Shown: positions 1-10,530 of the stretch, one piece after another | How positions within the stretch are numbered: position 1 is the first letter of the stretch | Layout: each line of letters starts with the position of its first letter | Assembly: GCF_901709675.1 (NCBI RefSeq) | Contig: NC_051100.1 | Span: 9,088,786 to 9,152,785, forward strand | Direction: 5' to 3' | DNA: 64,000 nucleotides | Source of the DNA: Syngnathus acus | Lineage: Eukaryota > Chordata > Actinopteri > Syngnathiformes > Syngnathidae | Position numbers and translations under genes: made by a program | The notes under the pieces: generated by a model | Seen by the model: the letters and a program-made list of their open reading frames with translations, nothing else | Database searches by the model: none | What the model was told of the DNA's origin: nothing

Positions 1-365
1 ATTTGGAAGGTTCGCTCCCACCCTAAATTAATTGAACGTCACTCAGAGAGAAGGCGAAATAGTGAGAAAGAAAATGGCAGAGCGACTGCTTTCGTTGTCT
101 TAATGCAATATTGCTCACAGCATCCACACTCAATTTAGACTAAGCTTAATTTGAAGATACCTGGACTAAATACAATTAGGCTGCTATCACACCGCAATAC
201 TTTAACACCAAATTGAAGAAGCTTTGACTGAAGTTGCGACAATGTCTGCAAACACTGACCAAGAATGCCACTGATAGAAGGAATGAACTGGACTTCAATC
301 TAAATATCGAGTACATTTGCAAGAGCATGGACAGCTAGCTAGGATAGAAAGATATTTTTTTTTAC
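1..365 (-). other. Intron sequence downstream of E9
   Basis: This is the beginning of the intron after E9 in transcript order. No open segment with splice sites in phase 1 and no stop-bearing terminal exon could be supported. A GTATCT donor-like site near 158 has no convincing acceptor partner. Confidence 0.6.
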
Positions 366-434
366 CTTTCATCTCCACAGTGGATTTGCCAGTTTCTTTT
401 TCTCCTGTCTTTGCAGCAGTTAGCTCATCATCTG
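366..434 (-). CDS. macrod2: macrod2 exon E9: tail exon with tandem CAGCAG acceptor
   Basis: A run of T is followed by CCAGCAG, giving two in-frame acceptors three bases apart (exon start 434 or 431). The donor is AAAG followed by GTAAAA. The exon is 69 or 66 nt, phase 1 to phase 1, encoding (A)DDELTAAKTGEKETGKSTVEMK. Choice of acceptor adds or drops one residue: A-D versus D at the junction. Composition changes here from acidic to mixed Lys/Glu/Thr, as near the end of human MACROD2. The following coding exon and stop codon are not in the last 365 bases as far as I can see. Confidence 0.8.
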
Positions 435-438
435 CTGG
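432..438 (-). promoter_or_regulatory. NAGNAG tandem splice acceptor of E9
   Basis: On the minus strand the sequence is CCAGCAG after an uninterrupted pyrimidine stretch. Both AGs leave the frame intact and differ by one codon. NAGNAG sites of the CAGCAG type are known often to be used alternatively. Confidence 0.6.
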
Positions 439-725
439 AAAAAAAAAGCAAACAATGGTCCTTACAGGTCTTTCGTTACTACCTGAAATGTCTTCTGGGA
501 CAGGTTGTCATACCCGTTAGGCTGTAATAAGACATCTGAATTATTTTGTCTGAAGTCGCATTGCAAGTGAAAGTCCCCAGAAATCAAATATTGTAAATTG
601 TTATTTTATCCCGGTGAGTCAAGCGTCCAACCACATTTCAAAAACATGCATGTTAGGTTACAATACAACTTCAAATTGTTCATAGGTGTGAATTGACTAT
701 ATGGTAAGCACGCATTGTTTTGTAC
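435..725 (-). other. Intron E8-E9, 291 bp
   Basis: The shortest intron of the set. It is bounded by GTACAA and CCAG(CAG). Nothing else is seen in it. Confidence 0.75.
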
Positions 726-863
726 CTTTGTCTTCATCTTGATCCTTGCTTTCAATGACAGTGTCCTGATGTTCATTGTGTTCACTTCCCATATCGTCAC
801 ATTGGCCTTGACTGTTATTTTCATCCTCCTCTTGATTCAGCTCCTCAAGGCCCAAATCTTCAT
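726..863 (-). CDS. macrod2: macrod2 exon E8: long acidic tail exon
   Basis: The acceptor is GTTGCTGGTCAAG followed by ATG; the donor is CAAAG followed by GTACAA. The exon is 138 nt, the longest of the tail, phase 1 to phase 1, 46 residues. It begins DEDLGLEELNQEEDEN and ends TVIESKDQDEDK. I count 19 Asp/Glu against 2 Lys, so it is strongly negative. A similarly long exon (from about QENDSTKNE, recalled) exists in the human tail. There is one cysteine and several His/Gln/Asn, with no recognisable motif. The uninterrupted 46-codon frame between matching phases argues against chance. Confidence 0.87.
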
Positions 864-1590
864 CTTGACCAGCAACAAAAAAAAACATGAAAGGTTTTGA
901 AGGATTAATTTAGATCTGACTCAAGATTTCACACGAGTTGAGTCTTCAAACAATGATGTAGTGTGTTAAGTTTCCCATGTCTGATTGGAAATATTTCATA
1001 AGAGCATTGTTTATTCATAAAGAGGCTTTTTTTTATTTATTTACTCCCCCCCCTCCCCTCAATGTAGCCATGAGCAGCATTATTCTGTTGGTGTTGTTTT
1101 ATGTATTTTTCTTGTGGTTGATCCTACCTTTCTGTTTATGTCTCACGAGAAGGTTAATTACGGAACTAATGCCTTGGATAGCAAACCAGGAAAGCATTTA
1201 CCACAACACACTAATCGAAAATCTACAAAATTCATGTTTGGAGACGCTCTATCTGCTCCATTTGTCAAAATTCTGTCAATGGAATAGGATTTACATAAAA
1301 TAAGAAGAGATTCAAGGTGCTGCTCCCTGACAGCAAAGCAAATCTTGAATCTTAATGAGAGGAAGGTAGAAAAGAAATATTTCCTTCTTTCTGTTCACCG
1401 TGGCCTTTTTATAACAAACAAAACGCAGACAAAATAAATTCACGCAAGTATGTTTTAGGAGCTGCTGGAACAGGTTTATTTGTGTGTGATTAACTTCTCC
1501 ACTACCAAAATGTCTGATCAGCTTGCACAATATAAACTCGAACATTAACATAAGCCCATAAAATAGACTTTGTTTGCAAGTTCAGCATAC
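864..1590 (-). other. Intron E7-E8, 727 bp
   Basis: AT-rich intron with homopolymer runs of C and T around 1030-1056. No repeat or gene recognised. Confidence 0.75.
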
Positions 1591-1635
1591 CTAGGTTCTG
1601 ACTCTCCATCACCACGTCTTCAATTCCTTCCGCAT
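1591..1635 (-). CDS. macrod2: macrod2 exon E7: acidic tail
   Basis: The acceptor is CTCTTTGTTTATAG followed by ATG; the donor is CCTAG followed by GTATGC. The exon is 45 nt, phase 1 to phase 1, encoding DAEGIEDVVMESQNL. It is acidic with a short hydrophobic patch (VVM). Human MACROD2 contains comparable acidic EDVEM and MEEQSQ-type segments, but repeat-like low complexity prevents one-to-one alignment. The +5 donor position is G, which is good. Confidence 0.84.
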
Positions 1636-2035
1636 CTATAAACAAAGAGTTCAAAAAGTAGAAAATATTTACGCCGAGTCAAAATGACTCGCCTTTTGGT
1701 ATCATCTAAAACAGCTTTTTCATTTCATCGCTTCATGTCGCTTTGTCTTTGTACTTCAGTGTGAGCAATGGAAAAACAAAGGCATGCATAAATTAAGTGA
1801 CAAAAAGAAAGGGGAAAATAATGTCACTTCCAAAGCCATACATAATTGAGGGATTTCTTTCTTCCGAGCGTCTGTGATAAGAGAACTTTCTTTTTTGTTG
1901 CATTGTTGGCATGTGGGTTGGAAATACTGAAGTGGAGCGAATAGTACATTCAATTTTTGATGACAAATGACACCAAGGAACAATGGCAGAGCAAAGGGGC
2001 TGAGAGCATGTTAATGAGCCATAAAGTGACATTAC
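1636..2035 (-). other. Intron E6-E7, 400 bp
   Basis: Nothing recognised apart from the splice sites at either end. Confidence 0.75.
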
Positions 2036-2077
2036 CGTCATCAGCCTTGTCTTCATCACCTGCTTCCGCTTCTTTTC
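2036..2077 (-). CDS. macrod2: macrod2 exon E6: acidic tail
   Basis: The acceptor is CTCCTCTTTCTAG followed by GAA; the donor is GACG followed by GTAATG. The exon is 42 nt, phase 1 to phase 1, encoding GKEAEAGDEDKADD. Half of the residues are Asp or Glu, with two lysines, matching the KE/DE-rich composition of the MACROD2 tail. The donor departs from consensus at +5 (T instead of G), so it may be weak and the exon a cassette. It lies 400 nt from E7, the second-shortest intron of the cluster. Confidence 0.84.
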
Positions 2078-2543
2078 CTAGAAAGAGGAGAAAATATTCA
2101 TCACTTGAATACCAGCACGGCAGGCACATATGAAAACAAAACATGCAAAAGATGGCAACATTTTGTCATGATAAATGATTCATATTGAATGTTGAACCTC
2201 GAAATAAATTATGAACTTCCAGTTTTAGCCTGTGCTGCTTTAGTCTGGAGGCTGTATACACAGGACCATTTTTAACTCATCGAAGCAACGAAACAAGTGT
2301 TTTTTAAAAATAGGTCTCAAAGTTAAAGTTTTGAAAAAAAAAAACACAAAACATTGCATTATCATTCACTTCAAACATCAAGGAGGTTGGAACACAAACA
2401 GAGACGTCCTTGTATATATGTATGCCGCATAACAAAAGGATCTTCTGAACGCTTCTCCAGCTATTTCTATATTTACCGTGACCAGAGGAGACACATCACA
2501 TGTATAGGTCACATTTTTAATCCAGCTATATCCTCCAGTAGTA

Positions 2544-2586
2544 AAATATATATATATATATACTATACATATATATACATATATAT
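2544..2586. repeat. (AT)n microsatellite, interrupted
   Basis: Alternating AT with interruptions (CT, C) over about 43 bp. Confidence 0.9.
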
Positions 2587-2904
2587 GCAGTTAGTACTTT
2601 TGAGTAATCTGGGCCACTGAATGGCAGGATATATTTAACACTGTGGGGGGGTTCAATTCTTGTCACACCACTGATTCAGACAGAATTCAAAGTTGTTTGT
2701 TTCACATTGTGCCCGACCGTCATTTGCAATTCATCTGTTAGGGGTCACATTTATTTTACCGACGCGGCGAAGAAGCCCAAAATCAAATAAATAAATAAAA
2801 AAAAACTGGATTTTTGCAGTGAAGTTAAATTACTTATGTGGTTCTATTTATAATGCACATTTACACCAACACCATTCAAGTGTACTGTAAATGCATTATT
2901 ATTT

Positions 2905-2957
2905 CATCCATCTGTCCATCTGCTATATGGCTTTTCCTGTTCGAGGTCACAGGGAGT
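2905..2957. repeat. Fragment of common teleost interspersed repeat
   Basis: It reads CATCCATCTGTCCATCTGC, then TTTTCCTGTTCGAGGTCACA. This is a degenerate form of the very frequent fish motif in which a CATC run is followed by a GTCCTG..GGGTCACAGGG block. Recognised from memory; only about 50 bp remain. Confidence 0.5.
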
Positions 2958-3523
2958 TAAAGTGGTACTGAGTGATGCAGCTACATTATTGTTTTATACT
3001 CTTCACGTGATAAGAACGAATGTACAGCACATCATTTTAAAAGCAGTTGGCTCTGTATGCTTCCCTAATTGATTATTAGACAATAAGAATTGTTCATCTA
3101 ATGATTGAAAAAACCTTCATTCTTGGAACTAAGGTCATCTTTCAGTTGCAACATAAAATGCATGCAATTGACATGTGCCTTTAACACATACACTGCATGT
3201 CAACTAATGACGTCAGTAAATGAAGCCATGACACCAATAAGAGAACATGTTACACACAATGGTTATTGTGCAGCTTCTATAATTGCTTTCCCCCCCCCAA
3301 AAGCTACACAGACAAACCATTTTCCATATCTGCACAATTTTGCCGTGCCCGCCGAACAATACAAACGTCAGCCTCTATTAAATGGAATAAAAGTCCAGTT
3401 CCAGCATCACTGCATGTTTATCTGGAGTGGCTGCCTCTGTCCATCATGCCGAATACCGGTGACACGCAGTCAATGACAATCCTTTCTATTAATCATGACT
3501 GACATTTGGAGATGAAGCCTCAC

Positions 3524-3544
3524 CGAGAGGGCCAACTGGAATAC
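3524..3544 (-). CDS. macrod2: macrod2 exon E5: candidate 21-nt microexon
   Basis: The acceptor is TTTTCCCTCTAAG followed by GTATT; the donor is CTCTCG followed by GTGAGG. The 21-nt exon is phase 1 to phase 1 and encodes G-IPVGPL (seven codons counting the split glycine). Unlike the other tail exons it is not acidic. Its support is a good pyrimidine tract, a strong donor, exact frame compatibility and position within the exon cluster. Against it, a 21-nt open segment with splice-like ends can arise by chance, and the peptide has no family match that I can recall. If real, it is a microexon, a class often included mainly in neurons. It may be alternative. Confidence 0.55.
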
Positions 3545-6500
3545 CTTAGAGGGAAAAGCAAGTTAAGATGAAGGCTGAGGTCACACTCTGCGTTGAAAAT
3601 GCTTGAATGACTGTCATAATCATAAAATAGTGATCCCAAACAACATATCAGACGTGGAAAGAGGCTAAATGCAATTTCCTCCACATGATTTCATCATTTA
3701 TATTGATCTTATTGAGAACTACTGTGCTCAATCTGCAATAAAGAATGCCCCGCGAACACGGGGTGACAAAACATCATATGTAGGGCAGCTGTGATTTATA
3801 ATAGCTCCAAGATTAGGACCATTAGAAGGAAGTGTCTCCACAATGACATCCCCCAAACATCCAACTCACTCGTGCGTTGCAAACAGCAGGTGGCAGCATT
3901 GTCACAAGCGTTCTTTCCAACACGAAGAGTACCTAACCCCCCTTTTCATTGTGACTGCAGGTCCAAGATGCTTCACTACTGGTCAGCACCTACATACAAA
4001 GCAGCTCTCAACTCAAAACCGCACTAGAGCACTCAGCCTTAATGAGGATATATATTTTTCAGATATTGTAATGTTCCTATTGTTTTAAGAGTCGTGTTTT
4101 GTTAAAGAAAAACATGCCTTTCAGACATGATTTATTCATGACAACAACAGGGTGAAGTATTACAAGGAAATAAATGATTCAAAAGTTGATATGCATCCTT
4201 CCCTCTGTGTCCTGCTTGACTTGAGTGGATATCTACAGATGGAGCTCATGCTCGGCAATAAATGAAAATCGAACATATTCTTTCCACTGCCCTCTCATCC
4301 ACCCCTCCTATAAAAGCCAACTGAAACAAAGAAAAAATAAGATGAGGCACGTGCAAGAAGGCCATTATGATGACCATAAGCTCACAATCAAATAATTCTT
4401 GCAGTGTTTGTCAGCGATGCCTGTGGAGTGGCCGAGCGTAGGCCCACTCAATGTTATTTATCTCCATGCACAGTCCGCAGTCACCGCTATTTTTCTTTCC
4501 TCTTCTCGTTACCAGAAACCGTAGCAACCCAGATAAACACATCCAGCAAGACATTGATTACTGGCTCAAGGTTCACGTTTTATTGTGCCCTGTGACACCT
4601 ACTAATCTCACTAATACCACCCTGATGCCAAATAGTAAACACTACGGGGCTGCTTGCCAAATCAGGTGTCTCTATTTAAAAAAAAAAAAAAACTCAGTAC
4701 AAATCTATTGTGAATGACTTCTGTTCTTGTGTTTTGGCCTACGTAGTCAAGAAACACAAACTTGTCAATTGAAATGCATATTTCTCCCAATTTGACATAT
4801 TTGGGAAAAACTGTAATTTTTCTAGTGCACATACATGAAAAGAAACAAGACAAGGTTTAAATGTGAGGAAAAACTTAACAAGTTGTAAATTGCACCTAAA
4901 TTTGCGTTAAGATGAGCAAGGTTGAGGATCATCCAATGACGCTTTTAGTATAAACTGCACAAACGTTCAAAGAGTCAGTTTTGACTCAACATCATTATGA
5001 ACAGTTTAATGGCATTGTACCTGTTTCAAGGAAAAACTGAACATATGGCCAAAAGCACTTTTGGTTTGTTTGCCGCTGCAAAGTAGTCAAGTGAGAAGGT
5101 GCTGCAAATACGTATTTCCAAGTAAACTTGAGAGAACAAGGTGGGCATCCGTATAAAAGACGATGCTTGGGTTTATTTGTGTTTTTTGCCTACCACACAT
5201 TGTACCTTCTGCAGTACATAATAATAGTGCTTCTTTTCATTATTATAATGTGTCACTTCTCTAACCAGTGTTTTTTCTTCTTCAAGAAAGCACACTTGGA
5301 AGCAACCATAATGTTTTCCTTTCATCTGTACAACAGCTAAAAGCCTCTCACGGCTGACCCGTGGTATGAGGAGCATGAAGTTCCCCGAGGAGAGTGATGC
5401 ATCACACAGACGCATATTGACAGACACATTCCAGCAGCACTGCAACAGAGTATAATTTATACAAACAAGTGCTCCACATATGAACGGCAGCCGATAAAAT
5501 GCATTGGGCTTTGAGCGGAAGCATTTGGTGTTGTATGAGATGCTCAAGCATCTTGAATTATGAATATCGCATAGCTGACATGTGATATTTATTTATTTTT
5601 CCTTGCGAAACACTACACTTTGTCCTATCTGAGTATTTTCTATGATCAATCCCCTCCTATACGCTCAATCCACACCTAACCTTTACATGGAAGCCACTAC
5701 AAAATAATTTTATTCTCTTCCTGTGAGAGAGGTTGTCTCAAGGACTGAGTGTTCCCATGCTCGAAAGCTGTGCCGGGGCCTTTTGTGAATGGATTAGTTA
5801 CTATTAAGCTGGAGGGCCTGATAAATTAGGATTTATAAAGATTATTACAAAATACTTATACCTCCTAATGCTACTGATTGAATTTGTGAATCATTTTGAA
5901 TAGCTTTCGCAAGATTATATAGGAATGTATGCTGAACAGGGAGATTGAAATACAGGCAGACAGGAAGGTAGCAAAACTGCTACTTGTTTAAGAAACACCA
6001 AATTATTGACGCCCTTGAAGTGACTGCGCTATCTAGTCCAGCCTTCCGCAATCAGCACGATGAGCCATCCCTCCGGGGAAAACAACCATGACTGCTATCT
6101 TTAAAAATTCCCTGCAACCTTTAGGCTTGAAGACAAATGGATGGTGTACCATTTTAATTGCCTACTAACACCCTCCAGTGTAAGAATCTAATTATCTTTG
6201 GTCCATCGTATCGGAGAAGCCTATAATTGTTTCAATATTACACATCTAAAGGGGCTGAAGCTGCAGAATAGCCAGATAATGGCTTCTTGAACAAGTTTGC
6301 CTCCCAGAAAACATTTGTTTGAAAAGGACCAATCTTCATGCGGCTGTATTCATTCGCCCAAAGAGAAATTTGAGAATACTGAGTGCTGACTGTGACTGGT
6401 GATTGGTCACCAATGAAGCAATTGCCAAATACAAGACCCTAACCCTAACCCGCCAAACACATATTAACGTGCCAATGATGAGTCATCATTAACAGCACTC

Positions 6501-6702
6501 ACATCCAAAATAAACTGGCTAAATTATCAGCCATAACTGCACAAAAAATGGTCATAATACAGATGACTAATATTTCCACTTCTTGTGTCGTTAAATAAGA
6601 ATGTTTAAATATTAAACAGCTCTTAATATGTTGTCAAAAAATGACCATTGTTGTTTGTAAATATTGCAGCTGGAAACAATAGTATGGATGCTTCACACTA
6701 AC
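3545..6702 (-). other. Intron E4-E5, 3.16 kb
   Basis: No gene or clear mobile element. The part from about 5700 to 6390 is less AT-monotonous and lacks simple repeats; it is flagged in the findings as possible conserved non-coding sequence. A short CCCTAA tandem lies at 6436. Confidence 0.6.
6436..6453. repeat. Short telomere-like (CCCTAA) tandem
   Basis: It reads ACCCTAACCCTAACCC, just under three units of the vertebrate telomere repeat. It is too short to imply anything and may be chance. Confidence 0.6.
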
Positions 6703-6759
6703 CTCTGTTATTGTCACTGTCATCCTTGGCTGTTGATTTTGTAGACGGTGATGTGTTAT
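6703..6759 (-). CDS. macrod2: macrod2 exon E4: tail, Ser/Thr-Asp rich
   Basis: The acceptor is TTTTCTTGCAG followed by ATA; the donor is CAGAG followed by GTTAGT. The exon is 57 nt, phase 1 to phase 1, encoding DNTSPSTKSTAKDDSDNNR. It is rich in Ser, Thr, Asp and Asn, low in hydrophobic residues, and contains one SP and one TK step that could be phosphorylated (inference). The tail of mammalian MACROD2 is known to be phosphorylated after DNA damage, which affects nuclear localisation, but no specific site can be transferred to this exon. Alternatives: no other frame of this stretch has both splice sites and an open frame compatible with its neighbours. Confidence 0.85.
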
Positions 6760-8051
6760 CTGCAAGAAAATAACGATTTAGTGACACAAGGGTAACAGAT
6801 TGTCAAATCATCCGACTGCTCGATAAACAGACAATGCATGATGGACTCAGACTTATTATTCCAACTTGGTTATTCTGAATAGGCTGACCCCAGGACAACA
6901 GTGCAAGAGGAGAGTGAAATGCTTTTACATGCTGTTGTTTTACAACTCCCTGACAAAAGCTGACTCCAATGGGGCAATGCAAGGCTTTGAGAGCGACCCC
7001 AGAGTACAGTTGGGGGGAAAAAAAATCTGCCAGAGAATGTGAGCCATTCGGCAGCCAACCGAACCTTTGAATAGGTTCCATATAGCAGTGAGTCAAACTC
7101 TGGCTGATGGCGCAAAATAAAAAGGCAGCACTTCAAAAAAGGCCCGTGTGGACCAGGACAGTGCTGGCAATATGACATGAGAAGTTTTATTGAAATAGTC
7201 TCATTCATGCTGGAAGGTGATGTGGCGTAACATCTGGTTCAAAACTAACTGTAAATAACAGATCAGGGCAAGTTCACCTCAACCAAATTTGCCCTCAAAT
7301 AAATGCATTTTTGTTATTCTACGGCATGGGACATCAGATGTCAAAAAGAGAAACTAAATTCCTCTAACAGACCGTATTTGTATTCACTCTGGTTCAGATT
7401 GCAGTTCAGAGTTTGAAAAGAGAAAATAAACAAGCACACAAAAACAGCAAGCTTACCAACAAACAGAACAAAATCTAGCTCACTCACGCGCAAAGAGAAT
7501 TCCCAAGGTGACAAAAACACTCAGCTGAACTTCTCACTTGTTTATGTAAATTGTCAATGGTGCTTTGTCTTTATTCAGAATGACGGCACATGGACAAATG
7601 TCAATAGTTAAAACATGATAAGCAGTATCTGGGTGCTACAGGCCACTTGCCAAGATGGAGCAGTGATAAAAGACAGACGCGTTGGTGGTTGTGTTTGTTC
7701 TCCAGCCTAGCACACGCTGCTGGGAGATGTTGCTTTGGCGCTCACTTTAGGTGGTCTGAAGGCATGGTGCCAGTGAGCCGGATGAAGAGACTGACGCTGG
7801 GAATTAGCAGCGGACATAAGCTCTTGTAAAGCAGTGTAACCTTAGCTGGCATTAAGTATTTTTAACAGCAGCAACATCGTGATTCAACTTGTCAGCGGAT
7901 GAATAAACATTCAATTTCTTCTGCTGAATACATAAAAAAATACGTGCAAATCACTGTCACGAGGCGAAGCTCTGCCACTCACTCAGGTTGTGTGTGCAGG
8001 AAAGGGAGGTGTTAAGGTGAAAAGGCAACCATAAAATATTCTGTCACTCAC
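6760..8051 (-). other. Intron E3-E4, 1.29 kb
   Basis: Nothing recognised. A possible 18-nt in-phase segment at about 7458 was considered and rejected because of its weak acceptor. Confidence 0.65.
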
Positions 8052-8090
8052 CTCCCTTCAGATGCTCGTCTGGAACCTCCATCTCATTGT
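8052..8090 (-). CDS. macrod2: macrod2 exon E3: start of acidic tail
   Basis: The acceptor is CTTCCCCCAG followed by ACA; the donor is GGGAG followed by GTGAGT, a perfect U1 match. The exon is 39 nt, phase 1 to phase 1. With the split first codon it encodes DNEMEVPDEHLKG, directly after the macrodomain end ..MSIIFE. Human MACROD2 has an acidic stretch at this point (DDNNEEEEDVEMKED, recalled), and the EMEV/DVEM core is similar. It has no fold of its own and is predicted to be disordered. A (GT)n microsatellite, which reads (CA)n on the transcript strand, lies about 345 nt upstream of the acceptor. The sequence is too short for similarity alone; the call rests on splice sites, phase and position. 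Confidence 0.86.
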
Positions 8091-8433
8091 CTGGGGGAAG
8101 GTGGGAAAAGACAGCCTGTCAAAGCTTGTAGCTGATACAACACATCTACAAAATATGTTTCTTGATTCTAATTACAATTATTTCATTTACAGTGTTCTGC
8201 ACATCTGATTAACATTTCATTGAAACGTGATGGAGATATTCCATTGGTGTGTTCACTAATAATGTAGATGATACATTCTGTGAGAATCCTAGTTATAACG
8301 TTTTTTTTTAAAATAAATCTCAAATCCTTCTTCTTACTCTTACACCAGATCAGACATTTCATAACAGGCTCTCTGAACTGCAATACCAGACGTCCTTGGA
8401 TCTAGTGAATTACTACATCAAAATGACTCACTT

Positions 8434-8441
8434 TGTGTGTG

Positions 8442-8475
<34 letters not shown>
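8434..8475. repeat. (GT)n microsatellite; (CA)n on transcript strand
   Basis: About 42 bp of TG/GT with one AGC interruption. It lies about 345 nt upstream of the E3 acceptor. CA-rich intron elements are known binding sites of hnRNP L, so an effect on E3 inclusion is conceivable (inference). Confidence 0.92.
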
Positions 8476-8476
<1 letters not shown>

Positions 8477-10303
8477 AAGAGAGACATCCCTTTTCAATTG
8501 ATCTATAGAAGTTACCTCAGCATATATTACACAAAACCTTCCGTTTCCTCCCAGTACAAGGAAATGTAAGCCGAGTTGGACAACCGGGTCTTAAAAATCA
8601 CAGATTTTCTCGGCGCCTGACGGAGTGAACCAGAGGTGTTTCTACTCTGACGAGTTTAGCTGCAAAGAGGGAGATGAGAGGACGGCTATGAATGTTCCTT
8701 CCGAGGCAGACAGAGAGCAACTGAGCTCGGCTCCCATTATCCAAACACGCAGTCTCGGCTCAGATCAGCATGCAGCTCAAAGCATGACACCATATGCGGT
8801 GTGCTGCCTTGAGAAATATACACATGCAATTCATATGTTTAAGGGCAAAATGGGTACAAGAACATGTCTGTCATGATTGCACCTTAGTGAGCAAGCATCC
8901 AATGTGATGAAAGGCTTTTGTCATCTGCTCTGAGCGCATCAGAGCTCCCAGTGGAGTCAGTGACAGCCTTTTTTTCTATTGTATAGCACGGAATAAAAGG
9001 CTTCAGTGCATTCATCTAAGCCTGCTTTGGGAAACATGAAGAGTCTCAGCCACTGTCACATGCTATCACATTATTACCACTCATCAACACTCTTCTTCTT
9101 TGTTCCCTTCCCTCACAATATTTCTGCAGTCGCTCGCTCAGTTACTCACTTACTGACACGTTCTCCCGTTTTTCAATCTAATCAAGAAAATATCGAAATA
9201 TTTCTCTTTCTTCCCTTCCTTTATTCCACAAATTCTTGCTAAATGACAATTCCTTCCAATATCCTTTCACTCATTTAGTACCTCGCTTTATTTCTCCATT
9301 TTACAACTTTTTCTGTCTCTCGTTCTTTCCCTTTCAAAATCATTCTCAATAGACATCTGTGTTTCCATAAAAGTACGGGACACGAAAGGGGCAACACTTG
9401 TAGACCGTAAAATGTATCAGTACGGTTTTCACTCCCTTGTCTTTGTTTTCAAGTGTGAAACCTTAACGAATCCACGTCAGAAATTTGAATAAAATTGGAG
9501 CATCTTCAAATAGCTTTCCCTCAAATTCTCCGCTTGTGGTTATTACATTTAACCATGACTGTGAGCTGCACTTTCCCTGCAGAGAGTTCTGTCCCATTCC
9601 TAGTTCACTTCTACTTATCTGGAATGCATGTTTAAACATGTTGACAGATGTGCTTAAAGTGTATTCTTAGATCTGCCAAAACTGACTGAGGAGGTGTGAT
9701 CCAGCGCGCTTTCTGGTGATCGCATCACTAACACACTCTGGTCATCTTATTTCCCAGCTCTGAGGGAAAGCCTTGTGAAACCAGCACAGACTTCATTTTC
9801 ACCCCTCACAGGGCTGCCGCTGCCCCTCATATCCTCTGTCAACATATTATGCGTGTGTGACTGTGTGCACAGTGCAGCTTTGCCATTTCCCGAGCAGTTG
9901 GAGGTGGAGGGCAGACGCTTCTGTCACAGACAGGTGCTTGTGGGGGCATGGAATTGGGAGTATAGAGAGTATTAACAGCCATGTAAACAATTGTCAATCG
10001 CAAAGTCAGTGAAACAGTTGGCGAGAACACAACGGCCCCTACGTATCTGAGGGCTGGTTTCATACTGTCAGCGCCGAGGCTCACCGAGGGGATGAAATGA
10101 TGGAAACCAGCTTGTGGGCAGCCACCCTGATCACATTAGTAGAGAAGTGTAACCAGAATCAATTTCAATGTGGTTTCACCGTCTAAAACCACAGCTGCCT
10201 CACTGCTTGCAAATTATTTGTGGCAAGGCAAGCATGGCGTCAATCAAAAACGACCAAATGTTATTCTCAATTAATTGATTTCCCTCTTCATATTTTCATA
10301 TAG

Positions 10304-10530
10304 GGCTGCCCTGATTGATGGGAAAACTTGATTTGAAATGACAAAATGTTCATTATCTTTAAAACTCCAATAATCTTTCCAGCCTAAATGAAGCGGCAGG
10401 TCTTATTTGAAGTTTCTGTTCATCTCAAATGCTTACTTTCTTTTTCTCATGCTTCTTTTCCCGAACGCTTATAGTGTGAATCGGAAATGTTGAAAATCCA
10501 ATACGCTTCGATTAAAAAAATCGAATAAAT
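10304..10530. repeat. Possible decayed DNA-transposon fragment
   Basis: It begins AGGGCTGCCCTGATTGATG and ends with CGATTAAAAAAATCGAATA. This resembles teleost hAT-like repeats that start AGGGCTGCACGATTAAT and carry ATCG-rich ends. Boundaries and class are uncertain. Confidence 0.3.

Larger units (their letters stand above)
2078..3523 (-). other. Intron E5-E6, 1.45 kb
   Basis: Contains an (AT)n microsatellite near 2550 and a fragment of a common teleost repeat near 2905; otherwise featureless. Confidence 0.65.

Noticed and set aside
158-300. Possible terminal macrod2 exon
   Set aside because: A GTATCT donor-like site exists but there is no acceptor with an open phase-1 frame and no plausible stop context.
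6436-6453. Interstitial telomere repeat
   Set aside because: Less than three units; not meaningful beyond chance.
7458-7475. Possible 18-nt in-phase exon (peptide DFVLFV)
   Set aside because: Hydrophobic peptide unlike the tail, no pyrimidine tract before the acceptor.
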